Shown here: positions 36,901 through 45,484 of the stretch, piece after piece | Numbering within the stretch: position 1 is the first letter of the stretch | How the letters are laid out: each line of letters begins with the position of its first letter | Assembly (NCBI GenBank): GCA_963831385.1 | Contig: CAWHPW010000006.1 | Location: forward strand, 140,992 to 204,991 | From: JACVRX01 sp963831385 | GTDB lineage: Bacteria; Actinomycetota; Actinomycetes; Jiangellales; Jiangellaceae | DNA length: 64,000 nt | Direction of reading: 5' to 3' | Notes under the pieces: model-generated | What the model saw: only the letters and a program-made list of their open reading frames with translations | The model's database searches: none | What the model was told of the DNA's origin: nothing | Translations under genes and position numbers: made by a program

Positions 36901-37428
36901 GTGGCCCGGCGGTCAGTGTTGCTCGGTGCTACTGCGCTGGCTGCCGTGGCCTGCAGTGGCCAGCCTGCGGGTGTTCCCCGGCCCAGCTCCTCCGCGCCCA
37001 CACCCGACGAGCAGCTGCGCCGGCAGCTCGCCGCTGCCGAAGCTGACCTGGTCGCTCTCTATGCCGCCACCCGGGCGGCGCACCCCGAGCTCGACGACGC
37101 CCTTGCCCTGGTCGAAGATCGCCACCGGCACCACAGTGCTGCTGTTGGGTCCTCGGGTCGACTCGCGCCCGCGGTGCGCCCCACGACGGCAACGCCCGAC
37201 GGCGCGTCCGCCAGTGCGGGTGCCACGCCGACTCCTGCCACAACCGGTCCGCCTGTCGCAGCTGATCCGACCGCGGCCGTGGGCGTCCTGCGAACCGCCG
37301 AGGAAAACGCGGCCCAAGCGCGGTTGCGGGACTGCTTGCGCTGCGACGATCCAGCGCTTGCCGAACTGGTTGCGGCCATCGCGGCCGGAGAGGCGGCGAA
37401 TGCCGTGCTGCTCCCGGCGGCGCCGTGA
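36901..37428 (+). CDS. Putative secreted lipoprotein upstream of a DUF4439 gene
   Basis: About 175 residues from GTG 36901; GTG 36862 is an alternative start. The N-terminus is a short signal peptide (ARRSVLLGATALAAVAC) with a lipobox-like cysteine, then a Ser/Pro-rich linker, a helical region (EQLRRQLAAAEADLVALYAAT), an Ala/Thr/Pro-rich low-complexity stretch and a helical end with a CLRC pair. The pairing with DUF4439 and divergence from rimP is conserved in mycobacteria (Rv2843/Rv2844). Function unknown; cell-envelope location is inferred from the lipobox. Confidence 0.7.
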   Translation: MARRSVLLGATALAAVACSGQPAGVPRPSSSAPTPDEQLRRQLAAAEADLVALYAATRAAHPELDDALALVEDRHRHHSAAVGSSGRLAPAVRPTTATPDGASASAGATPTPATTGPPVAADPTAAVGVLRTAEENAAQARLRDCLRCDDPALAELVAAIAAGEAANAVLLPAAP

Positions 37429-37847
37429 GCACGCTGGACGCGCTGCAGGCCGTCCTTGCTGGAGAGCACGCCTGCGTATACGGATACGGCGCGCTCGGAC
37501 CACACGCCGCCGAGCAAGACCAGCCGACGATCAGGGCCGCCTATGAGGCGCACCTGTCCCGTCGCGACATGCTGACCGAGCTGATTCGGGCTCGCAGCGC
37601 AGAGCCGGTCGCGTCGTTGCCGGCCTACGCCGTGCCGTTTCCCGTCGACGACGCAGCCTCTGCGCGGCGCCTTGCCGGCCTGTTGGAGGAACGGCTGACC
37701 GTCCTCTACGCCGACCTCATCGCCGTGAGCACGAATACGGCGCTTCGGCAAGCAGCAGCTCAGGCTCTGCTCGATACGGCCGTGCTCGCCGCCCGCTGGA
37801 CCGGGCGGACATCTCCGCTACCCGGCATCGACCCGCCGACCGACTGA
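37425..37847 (+). CDS. DUF4439 ferritin-like protein
   Basis: 140 residues, all-helical, with ALQAVLAGEHACVYGYGALG near the start and two further helices, matching the ferritin-like DUF4439 family. The E and H residues of metal ligation are only partly recognisable. The GTG start overlaps the lipoprotein stop by 4 bases (GTGA), so the two probably work together. It converges with sthA leaving only 5 bases between stop codons. Confidence 0.85.
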   Translation: MSTLDALQAVLAGEHACVYGYGALGPHAAEQDQPTIRAAYEAHLSRRDMLTELIRARSAEPVASLPAYAVPFPVDDAASARRLAGLLEERLTVLYADLIAVSTNTALRQAAAQALLDTAVLAARWTGRTSPLPGIDPPTD

Positions 37848-37852
37848 GATCC

Positions 37853-39265
37853 TCACAGACCGAATCGGTCGACCGCCCGCAGCTTGTTGGTGGCATCCAG
37901 TGCCGCGACCTTGTACGCCTCGGAGAGCGTCGGGTAGTTGAAAACGGTGTCGACGAGATAGTCGACGGTTCCGCCGCAGCCCATCACTGCCTGCCCGATG
38001 TGCACCAAGTCGGTGGCGCCAGTGCCGAAGACGTGCACCCCGAGGACGTGCCGGGTCGCCGTCGATACCAGCAGTTTGAGCATGCCGTACGAGTCGCCCA
38101 CGATCTGTCCTCGCGCGAGTTCGCGGTAACGCGAGATCCCGACCTCGTAAGGAACTGAATCCGCAGTCAGCTGCACCTCCGTGAGCCCGCAGTAGGAGAT
38201 CTCCGGGATCGTGTAGATGCCGATCGGCTGGATGTCGTGAAGCTTGGTGGCCGGTTCGCCGAACGCGTACAAGGCGGCGAGCCGACCCTGGTCCATGCTC
38301 GTCGCCGCCAAGGCCGGAAAGCCGATCACGTCGCCGACGGCGAAGATGTGCGGCACCGTCGTGCGGTACTCGTCGTCGACCGTGATCCGGCCCCGAGGGT
38401 CTGCGGTCAGTCCGGCGGCTTCGAGCTCGAGCTCGTCGGTCATGCCCTGGCGCCCGGCCGAGTACATGACGGTCTCGGCGGCGATGCGTTTGCCGCTCGC
38501 CAACGTCGTGACCGTCCCCTGCTGGCCGACCTCGACCTTCTCGACCTCCTCGCCGAACCGGAAAGTCACCGACAGGTCGCGCAGGTGGAACTTCAGGGAC
38601 TCGACCACCTCGGGATCGCAGAACTCGAGCATGCGGTCGCGCTTTTCGACGACGGTGACCCGCGTCCCGAGCGCGGCGAACATCGACGCGTACTCGATGC
38701 CGATCACCCCGGCGCCGACCACCACCATGGTGTCGGGAACCCGCTCGAGCGACACGATGCCGTCGGAGTCGACGACCCGGACTTCGTCGAACTCCACATG
38801 GGCGGGGCGGGCTGGCCGTGACCCCGTCGCAATCACGATCTGGCCCGCCTGGACCACGCGGCGGTCCCCGCCGCCGGAGATCTCGATGGTGTGGGGGTCG
38901 ATGAAGCGTCCGGAACCGATCAACAGGTCGATGTGGTTGCGGAACAACTGTGACCGGACGACCTCGATCTCCCGGCCGATGACATGTTGGGTGCGAGCCA
39001 GCAAGTCCTGGACGGTGATCTCCTGCTTCACCCGGTACGACTGGCCGTACAGCTCGCGCATGGACAAGCCGGTGAGGTAGAGGACGGCTTCACGCAGGGT
39101 CTTCGACGGGATGGTGCCGGTGTTGACGCACACGCCACCGATCATGTGCCGCCGCTCGACGACGCAGACCCGTTGACCCAGCTTGGCCGCGCCGATCGCC
39201 GCCTTCTGACCGCCCGGCCCGGAGCCGATGACCAGCAGGTCGTAGTCGTGCTCGGGCTCGTCCAT
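37853..39265 (-). CDS. sthA: Si-specific soluble pyridine nucleotide transhydrogenase
   Basis: About 470 residues of the pyridine nucleotide-disulfide oxidoreductase fold: FAD motif VIGSGPGGQKAAIGAA, NAD motif VVVGAGVIGIEYASMFAALG, and dimerisation domain at the end. In place of the CxxxxC redox pair it has CVNTGT (GGVCVNTGTIPSKTL), the substitution that separates SthA from lipoamide and glutathione reductases. It transfers hydride between NADPH and NAD. ATG 39265 with GAGGGAG upstream is chosen over the longer frame to 39325. Confidence 0.93.
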   Translation of the reverse strand: MDEPEHDYDLLVIGSGPGGQKAAIGAAKLGQRVCVVERRHMIGGVCVNTGTIPSKTLREAVLYLTGLSMRELYGQSYRVKQEITVQDLLARTQHVIGREIEVVRSQLFRNHIDLLIGSGRFIDPHTIEISGGGDRRVVQAGQIVIATGSRPARPAHVEFDEVRVVDSDGIVSLERVPDTMVVVGAGVIGIEYASMFAALGTRVTVVEKRDRMLEFCDPEVVESLKFHLRDLSVTFRFGEEVEKVEVGQQGTVTTLASGKRIAAETVMYSAGRQGMTDELELEAAGLTADPRGRITVDDEYRTTVPHIFAVGDVIGFPALAATSMDQGRLAALYAFGEPATKLHDIQPIGIYTIPEISYCGLTEVQLTADSVPYEVGISRYRELARGQIVGDSYGMLKLLVSTATRHVLGVHVFGTGATDLVHIGQAVMGCGGTVDYLVDTVFNYPTLSEAYKVAALDATNKLRAVDRFGL

Positions 39266-39376
39266 GTCGTCTCCCTCGGATGCGGCGACACCTTCAAGGG
39301 TGAGGGTGACATCCGGAACCGGCAAGCGGAGGGACGAGCGCAGTACTCGAGGGCGCGAACGTGCGCGTGCGCGGAT

Positions 39377-41164
39377 TCAGCGCCCGAGGAGCTCGACGAG
39401 GTGCGCGACCGCGCCGCTCACCGGAACGTGGACGCGCTCTCCGCTGCGACGGTCCTTGACCTCGACCGTGCCGTCGGCCAGCCCACGCCCGACGACGACG
39501 ATCGTCGGGATCCCGATCAGCTCGGAGTCGGCGAACTTCACCCCTGTCGAGACGTTCTTGCGGTCGTCGTAGAGCACCCGGATCCCGGCCTCGTCCAGTT
39601 CGCGCGCGAGCTGATCGGCCGCCCCGAACACCGCATCGTCTCGGCCGGCCGCCACGATGTGCACGTCGGCAGGCGCGACCTCCCGCGGCCAGCACAGGCC
39701 GGCATCGTCGTGCGTCTGCTCGGCGATGGCCGCGACCGCTCGAGACACGCCGATCCCATAGGAGCCCATGGTGACGGTGACGAGCGTGCCGGTCTCGTCG
39801 AGCACCTTGAGGTCCAGCGCCTCGGCGTACTTGCGGCCGAGCTGGAAAATGTGTCCGATCTCGATGCCACGAGCCAGCTCGAGCGGCCCGGAGCCGTCCG
39901 GGGCGGGATCGCCGGCCCGGACCTCGGCTGCCTCGACGGTGCCGTCCCCGGTGAAGTCTCGACCCGCCACCAGGTCGAAGACGTGCCGACCGGGTGCGTT
40001 CGCTCCGGTGATCCACCGCGTGCCGTCGACCACTCTGGGATCGAGCAGGTAGCGGATCTTCGCCGTGGCCTCGGCGCCCAGGTATTGACTGGCCTCGCCG
40101 GTCTCGAAGGAGGCAGGCCCGATGTAACCACGCACGAGAGTGGGGTGACTGGTGAAATCGGTGTCAGTGAACGGCTCGACCTCGGCCGGCAGCACGGCTG
40201 CCTCAAGTCGCTTCATGTCGACATCACGGTCGCCGGGAATGCCAACGACCAGCGGCGTCTTGGTCCCGTCTGGTTCGCGCAGTGTCACTACCACGTTCTT
40301 CAACGTGTCGCCGGCGCCCCAGCGCCGATCCGGCCGCGGGAAACGGTCGTTCGCCAGCGCGACGAGAGTCTCGATCGTTGGTGTGTCCGGGGTGTCCTCG
40401 ACATGAGCTGCCGGCTTGTCCGCCGACTCCACCGGCTCAGGCACAGGAGTGACGACCGCCTCGACGTTCGCTGCGTAACCGCCTGGTGAGCGCACAAAGG
40501 TGTCCTCACCGATCTCGGCCGGCGCGAGGAACTCCTCGCTGGCGCTGCCACCCATGGCACCCGACATCGCCGCGACGATCACATAGTCGAGTCCGAGACG
40601 GTCGAAGATACGTATGTAGGCCCGGCGATGCTGCTCGTAGGACCGCTGCTGGCCAGCGTCGTCGAGGTCGAAGGAGTAGGAGTCCTTCATCACGAACTCA
40701 CGCCCGCGCAGGATGCCGGCGCGTGGACGAGCCTCGTCGCGGTACTTCGTCTGTATCTGGTACAGCGACAGCGGCAGGTCCTTGTACGACGAGTACAAGT
40801 CCTTGACCAGTAGCGTGAACAACTCCTCGTGGGTCGGGCCGAGCAGGTAGTCGCCGTCCTTGCGGTCGCGCAGGCGGAAGATGAGATCGCCGTACTCGGT
40901 CCACCGGCCGCTGACCTCGTACGGTTCGCGCGGAATGAGCGCAGGAAAATGCACCTCCTGCGCACCGGAGCGGTCCATCTCTTCCCGGATGACCTGCTCC
41001 ACGTTGCGAAGAACCCGATAGCCCAGGGGCAGCCAGGAGAAGATTCCCGGCGCCACCCGGCGGATGTACCCGGCCCGCACGAGCAGCCGATGGCTGGGTA
41101 CCTCCGCGTCGACGGGGTCCTCGCGCAGGGTTCGCAGGAACATCGTCGACATCCGCAGGATCAC
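39377..41164 (-). CDS. proS: Prolyl-tRNA synthetase, bacterial type
   Basis: About 595 residues with class II motif 1 (HRLLVRAGYIRRVAPGIFSW), motif 2 (TKYRDEARPRAGILRGREF), motif 3 (MGSYGIGVSRAVAAI), and the INS editing domain inserted at about residues 210-370, which clears Ala-tRNA(Pro). C-terminal anticodon-binding domain present. GTG 41164 with GGAG upstream starts the family sequence VILRMSTMFLRTL. It is 111 bases downstream-strand from sthA and not tightly linked to neighbours. Confidence 0.95.
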   Translation of the reverse strand: MILRMSTMFLRTLREDPVDAEVPSHRLLVRAGYIRRVAPGIFSWLPLGYRVLRNVEQVIREEMDRSGAQEVHFPALIPREPYEVSGRWTEYGDLIFRLRDRKDGDYLLGPTHEELFTLLVKDLYSSYKDLPLSLYQIQTKYRDEARPRAGILRGREFVMKDSYSFDLDDAGQQRSYEQHRRAYIRIFDRLGLDYVIVAAMSGAMGGSASEEFLAPAEIGEDTFVRSPGGYAANVEAVVTPVPEPVESADKPAAHVEDTPDTPTIETLVALANDRFPRPDRRWGAGDTLKNVVVTLREPDGTKTPLVVGIPGDRDVDMKRLEAAVLPAEVEPFTDTDFTSHPTLVRGYIGPASFETGEASQYLGAEATAKIRYLLDPRVVDGTRWITGANAPGRHVFDLVAGRDFTGDGTVEAAEVRAGDPAPDGSGPLELARGIEIGHIFQLGRKYAEALDLKVLDETGTLVTVTMGSYGIGVSRAVAAIAEQTHDDAGLCWPREVAPADVHIVAAGRDDAVFGAADQLARELDEAGIRVLYDDRKNVSTGVKFADSELIGIPTIVVVGRGLADGTVEVKDRRSGERVHVPVSGAVAHLVELLGR

Positions 41165-41258
41165 GTGGATCTCCGTATCGCCGGTGAGGCCAGTTGACCG
41201 GGCGAGGATATCCACCGCCGGTCTGACGACGTCGCCGCCTTTCCCGGGCGGCCTGCTG

Positions 41259-42470
41259 TCAGGGACTCAGCGGTGCGAGGCCAGCAATGCTTCCGCGGCT
41301 GGTCACGACCGCGGTCGTGCGGGCCAGCGCTTCCTCGAGCCGAGCGGCACTCGTCGTGCCCGTATCGCCGGAGGCGAGTGCGGTCGGTACCACGAGCACT
41401 TCGATGGGGAACTCGTAAGTCTGGTACAGCGGCAGGTATTCCGCTGCTGTGACGACAAAGCGTCCGGTGATCCGATCTTCGGTGAACGTGAAGCGGGTGA
41501 GCAGTCCCTCCGACTTGGGTCCCTGCGGCTCGGCGTGATTGGCCATGAGATTGCCCATGCCGTAGACGACCCACTCCCCGCCGATGTTCTCCATCGGCTG
41601 CACGACGTGGGCGTGATGGCCGAGCAACAGGTCGATGTCCGGGGCCGCGATCAGCCGCGGTGCCAGGTCCAGTTGCTGCGGGTTGGGGTCATGGTCGAAC
41701 TCGGTACCCCAATGCAAGGCGACGACGACCACGTCGGCCCCGCGCTGCCGGGCCGTCGCTGCGTCGACCAGGATTGTCTGCTCGTCGATCTCGTTCGCCC
41801 AGAATGTCTGCTCACCCGGGTACGGGATGCCGTTGAAGCCGTAGGTGTACGACAGCAGCGCCAGCCGAACCGCGCCTTCGGTCGTTGTCACGTCGATCAG
41901 GGTCGTCTGAGCAGACTCCGCCGGGGTGCGAGCCGAGCCGGCGTGCGCGATGCCCGCGGCGTCGAGGACGTCCAGAGTGCGCGTCACCCCCGAGGCACCC
42001 TGATCGAACGTGTGGTTCGACGCCGTGGAGCACGCGTCATAACCGGTCGCTACCAGCGCCGACACAATCTGTGGCGGGCCCGAGAACGTGGGATATCCCG
42101 CGTACGGACCGCGCCGTGGAGCAAGCGGTACCTCAAGGTGGCAGATCGCGACGTCGGCGGCTGAGACGACGGGAGCAATGTTCGCAAGCTGAGGGGTGAA
42201 GTCGAGGGTACCGTTCGCCGTGATCTGGGCGTCCCGCTCAGCCTGGTGCCACAGTCGTTCATGCAGAAGGACGTCGCCGGTCCCCACCAGGGTGAACGTC
42301 CGAGGCTCCGGAGTGGGAATAGGCGTCGATGTCGACGTTTCGGTGCGCGTCAGCGAAGGCTCGGTAGACGGTTCGTCGCCTCCTGTGCACGCCGCGAGCA
42401 CGAGGACTGCGGCAGCCGCGACAGGCAGACGGCCTTTCACCGGGACAGTGTGCGCTACCGCAGCCGCCAT
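41259..42470 (-). CDS. CapA family lipoprotein
   Basis: 403 residues. N-terminal signal peptide with lipobox LAAC, Thr/Ser/Pro-rich linker, then the CapA/PgsA-type metallophosphatase-like domain: LVGTGDVLLHERLW, DVAICHLEVPLAP, STASNHTFDQG, VVVALHWGTEFD and LLLGHHAHVVQPM. CapA proteins belong to poly-gamma-glutamate systems, but no capBC partners are present, so a different envelope role is possible. Start at ATG 42470 or GTG 42440. It diverges from the hydrolase gene across 37 bases. Confidence 0.88.
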   Translation of the reverse strand: MAAAVAHTVPVKGRLPVAAAAVLVLAACTGGDEPSTEPSLTRTETSTSTPIPTPEPRTFTLVGTGDVLLHERLWHQAERDAQITANGTLDFTPQLANIAPVVSAADVAICHLEVPLAPRRGPYAGYPTFSGPPQIVSALVATGYDACSTASNHTFDQGASGVTRTLDVLDAAGIAHAGSARTPAESAQTTLIDVTTTEGAVRLALLSYTYGFNGIPYPGEQTFWANEIDEQTILVDAATARQRGADVVVVALHWGTEFDHDPNPQQLDLAPRLIAAPDIDLLLGHHAHVVQPMENIGGEWVVYGMGNLMANHAEPQGPKSEGLLTRFTFTEDRITGRFVVTAAEYLPLYQTYEFPIEVLVVPTALASGDTGTTSAARLEEALARTTAVVTSRGSIAGLAPLSP

Positions 42471-42507
42471 CTTCGGCCGGGACCCACAAGAGATCTAGCA
42501 TCGTGAT

Positions 42508-43314
42508 GTGATTGCGGGCCCGGGTATCCGCACGGTGCGCCTCTCTACCGGAGTCACGGTTCCTTACCTCGTGCAGGGCGACCCGTCCGGGACTGCGGTG
42601 CTGCTCCTCCACGCCTGGGTGGAATCGTCAGGCTGCTTCGACCTCATGCTGTCGGCATTGCCCTCGACGTTGCACGTCTTCGCGATGGATCAGCGGGGCC
42701 ACGGCGACGCCGACAAGCCCGCCGACGGGTACGCCCTTGGAGACTTCGCCGAGGACATCGAAGCGTTCATGGACGCAGTCGGCGTGCCGTCAGCGGTACT
42801 CGTCGGGTCCTCGAGCGGTGGCTACGTCGCTCAACAGGTTGCCGTCAACGCTCCCGATCGAATCAGGGGCTTGGTCCTTGTCGGAGCGCCTCGGAGCTTG
42901 CAGGGCCGACCGGCCTTCGCCGACGAAGTTGATTCGCTGACCGAACCGATTGATCCGGCCTGGGTAAAGGACTCCCTGACCTGGTTCCAGCGGCATCACG
43001 ATGTACCCGACTGGTACATCGAGGACCGGATTCGCGACGGCATGCGAGTTCCCGCACACGTCTGGCGGGCAGGACTCACCGGGCTCACCGCCGCCGTTCC
43101 GCCGTCGGAGTCCGGGACGATTACTGCGCCCACCCTGATCATCTGGGGTGAACGCGACGAGCTATTGCCGCGTGCGGACGCGGACGCGCTCGCGGCGGCA
43201 ATACCGGCCGCGCGAATGGTGGTGTACGAGGACACGGGCCACCTCGTCCTGTGGGAGCAGCCCGAACGCGTAGCCAAGGATCTGGCGGATTTCGTGGCCG
43301 ACCTCGAGCGCTGA
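42508..43314 (+). CDS. Alpha/beta hydrolase
   Basis: 268 residues with the hydrolase core: AVLLLHAWVES oxyanion region, AMDQRGHGDADKP, nucleophile elbow GSSSGGYVAQQ, acidic region IIWGERDELLP and catalytic histidine in EDTGHLVLWEQPE. Length and motifs resemble non-heme haloperoxidase/3-oxoadipate enol-lactonase types, but the substrate is not predictable. Its stop is 2 bases from the stop of the convergent GNAT gene. Confidence 0.88.
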   Translation: MIAGPGIRTVRLSTGVTVPYLVQGDPSGTAVLLLHAWVESSGCFDLMLSALPSTLHVFAMDQRGHGDADKPADGYALGDFAEDIEAFMDAVGVPSAVLVGSSSGGYVAQQVAVNAPDRIRGLVLVGAPRSLQGRPAFADEVDSLTEPIDPAWVKDSLTWFQRHHDVPDWYIEDRIRDGMRVPAHVWRAGLTGLTAAVPPSESGTITAPTLIIWGERDELLPRADADALAAAIPAARMVVYEDTGHLVLWEQPERVAKDLADFVADLER

Positions 43315-43316
43315 GG

Positions 43317-44165
43317 TCAGAACAGCACCGTCGCGAACTCCCCGATCTCACGGAATCCCACGCGGCGATAGGCGGACTGGGCCGGGACGTTGTAGTCGTT
43401 GACGTAGAGCGTGATGACCGGGGCGATCGCACGTTGCGCGTGTTCGACGACGGCGGCCATGCCCGGCGCGCACAGCCCTTCTCCCCGCCGGTCAGGACGA
43501 ACCCACACGCCCTGGACCTGGCAGGCCTGCGGGGTGGCCGCGCCGATCTCGGCCTTGAACAGCACCTCGCCGTCCTCGAACCGGGCAAAGGCCCGCCCCG
43601 AGCAGACCATCTCCGCTACCCGAGCGCGGTAATACGCACCGCCGTCCTTGCCGACTGGGGAGATGCCGACTTCCTCGGTGAACATCGCGATGCACGCAGG
43701 CAAGATGGTGTCGATCTCGTGCGGCCACACTCGGCGCACCCATGGGTCAGCCGGCACTGCCGGCGGGTCAGCGATGGCAAGGAGTGGCTGATGTGGCCGC
43801 ACCTCGCGAGCCGAGCCCCAGCTGGGTCGAAGCAGATCCCACATCGCCAGTACTGCCTCGGCGGGCCCGAGCATCGACGAGCACCGCCGGCCGCGTCGGG
43901 CCGCCAACCCGGCAAAGCTGCGCACGGCCTCAGCTGACGCCGCCACCGGCACCAGGTTTGCCCCGGCGTAACAAAGGGCGACCAGTTGCCCCGCCTCCCG
44001 GTAACCCCACAGGTCGCCACCCAGCTGGTCCGGGGCGAGCCCAGACGAGTGCACCCGGGACGCGACGAAGACATCGGCGATCGGATCGCGGCCGAGCACA
44101 TTAAGCACCTCGGGCAGGTCGGCCGGTTGCAGGCAACCGACGGCCGCAGTCGTCGTCTCGAGCAC
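43317..44165 (-). CDS. DUF4081/GNAT acetyltransferase (Rv2867c-like)
   Basis: About 282 residues: an N-terminal DUF4081 region (VLNVLGRDPIADVFVASRVHSSGL; GGDLWGYREAGQLVALCYAG) and a C-terminal GNAT domain (VQGVWVRPDRRGEGLCAPGMAAVV; LYVNDYNVPAQSAYRRVGF). It follows ispG as in mycobacteria. GTG 44165 with GGGGAG 7 bases upstream is preferred; the ATG at 44204 would translate one arm of the dyad element (MVNVING) and looks spurious. Acceptor unknown. Confidence 0.88.
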   Translation of the reverse strand: MLETTTAAVGCLQPADLPEVLNVLGRDPIADVFVASRVHSSGLAPDQLGGDLWGYREAGQLVALCYAGANLVPVAASAEAVRSFAGLAARRGRRCSSMLGPAEAVLAMWDLLRPSWGSAREVRPHQPLLAIADPPAVPADPWVRRVWPHEIDTILPACIAMFTEEVGISPVGKDGGAYYRARVAEMVCSGRAFARFEDGEVLFKAEIGAATPQACQVQGVWVRPDRRGEGLCAPGMAAVVEHAQRAIAPVITLYVNDYNVPAQSAYRRVGFREIGEFATVLF

Positions 44166-44184
44166 GCCCGTTCTCCCCAGCCGT

Positions 44185-44274
44185 CCGTTGATCACGTTCA
44201 CCATGCGTGGCGGTCGTTCACCAGGTTCCTGCGCCTAGTGAACCACCCGCCAGGGTGGTGAACGTGATCAACGG
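44185..44274. repeat. 90-bp dyad element, copy B (four SWTCACCA half-sites)
   Basis: Outer arms of 19 bases are perfectly complementary (44185-44203 with 44256-44274). The half-sites GTTCACCA start at 44196 and 44216, and inverted cores GTGAAC at 44238 and 44258, all symmetric about 44229.5, the same spacing as copy A at 25096-25163. Inner segments can also pair otherwise (CCACCC 44243-44248 with GGGTGG 44253-44258). It fills the spacer between the ispG stop (35 bases away) and the GNAT start (20 bases away). Confidence 0.75.
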
Positions 44275-44308
44275 TTGCGCGCGTCCGCCGGGTGCGCGAT
44301 TGCGGGGA

Positions 44309-45472
44309 TCAGCTCACGGAGACCGTCGGTGGGCCCGACGCGGCGCCGGCGGCCTCCAACTCCGACGCGAGCCGCATGGCCTCGTCGATCAAGGTCTCGA
44401 CGATCTGCGCCTCCGGCACCGTTCTGACCACCTCGCCCTTGACGAAGATCTGGCCCTTGCCATTGCCCGATGCAACACCGAGATCGGCCTCGCGCGCCTC
44501 GCCCGGACCGTTGACGACACAACCCATGACCGCGACTCGGAGCGGTACCTCCATCCCCTCCAGGCCAGCGGTCACGCGATCGGCCAGCGTGTAGACGTCT
44601 ACCTGAGCCCGTCCGCAGGACGGGCAGGACACGATCTCCAGCTTGCGTTCGCGCAGATTCAGCGACTGCAAGATCTGCAGGCCGACCTTGACCTCTTCGA
44701 CGGGAGGCGCGGACAGCGAGACCCGAATGGTGTCGCCGATCCCCCGAGAGAGCAGCGCACCGAAGGCAACAGCCGATTTGACGGTTCCCTGGAACGCCGG
44801 GCCGGCCTCGGTCACGCCGAGGTGCAGCGGCCAGTCGCCGCGCTCGGCCAACAGCTCGTACGCACGGACCATGACGACCGGATCGTGGTGCTTGACCGAG
44901 ATCTTGAAGTCGTGAAAGTCGTGCTCTTCGAACAGCGAGGCTTCCCACACCGCAGACTCGACCAGCGCCTCCGCAGTGGCCTTGCCGTACTTCTCCAGCA
45001 GCCGCGGGTCCAGCGAGCCGGCGTTGACACCGATCCGGATCGAGACCCCCGAGTCGGCGGCTGCGCGCGCGATCGAAGCGACCTGGTCGTCGAATTTGCG
45101 GATGTTGCCGGGGTTCACTCGGACGCCGGCACACCCGGCGTCGATCGCAGCGAACACATACTTCGGCTGGAAGTGGATGTCGGCGATCACCGGAATCTGC
45201 GACTTGCGGGCGATCGCCGGCAACGCCTCCGCGTCGTCCTGGCTGGGACAGGCGACCCGGACGATGTCGCATCCGGTGGCGGTGAGCTCGGCGATCTGCT
45301 GGAGAGTCGCGTCGACGTCGGTGGTCGGCGTGGTCGTCATCGACTGCACGCTGACGGGTGCGTCACCGCCGACGTCGACCTTGCCGACACGGATCTTGCG
45401 CGACGCCCGCCGGGGTGCGAGCACGGGTGCCGGCATGGCGGGCATGCCCAACGTGACGCTCATGGCGTCCAT
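44309..45472 (-). CDS. ispG: 4-hydroxy-3-methylbut-2-enyl diphosphate synthase (flavodoxin/ferredoxin)
   Basis: 387 residues. TIM-barrel half with VGGDAPVSVQSMTTT and GVRVNPGNI, then the [4Fe-4S] half with cysteines in CPSCGRAQVDV and VMGCVVNGPGEA. It makes HMBPP from MEcPP in the MEP pathway, with Dxr encoded two genes away. Start at ATG 45472 (MDAMSV) or 3 codons later. It is 12 bases from rip1, giving the conserved dxr-rip1-ispG operon. Confidence 0.96.
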   Translation of the reverse strand: MDAMSVTLGMPAMPAPVLAPRRASRKIRVGKVDVGGDAPVSVQSMTTTPTTDVDATLQQIAELTATGCDIVRVACPSQDDAEALPAIARKSQIPVIADIHFQPKYVFAAIDAGCAGVRVNPGNIRKFDDQVASIARAAADSGVSIRIGVNAGSLDPRLLEKYGKATAEALVESAVWEASLFEEHDFHDFKISVKHHDPVVMVRAYELLAERGDWPLHLGVTEAGPAFQGTVKSAVAFGALLSRGIGDTIRVSLSAPPVEEVKVGLQILQSLNLRERKLEIVSCPSCGRAQVDVYTLADRVTAGLEGMEVPLRVAVMGCVVNGPGEAREADLGVASGNGKGQIFVKGEVVRTVPEAQIVETLIDEAMRLASELEAAGAASGPPTVSVS

Positions 45473-45484
45473 TGTCGGGGTATC

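Noticed and set aside
44166..44204. Extra 13 codons at the start of the GNAT gene from ATG 44204
   Set aside because: They translate one arm of the dyad element; GTG 44165 has a good ribosome-binding site and the family N-terminus.
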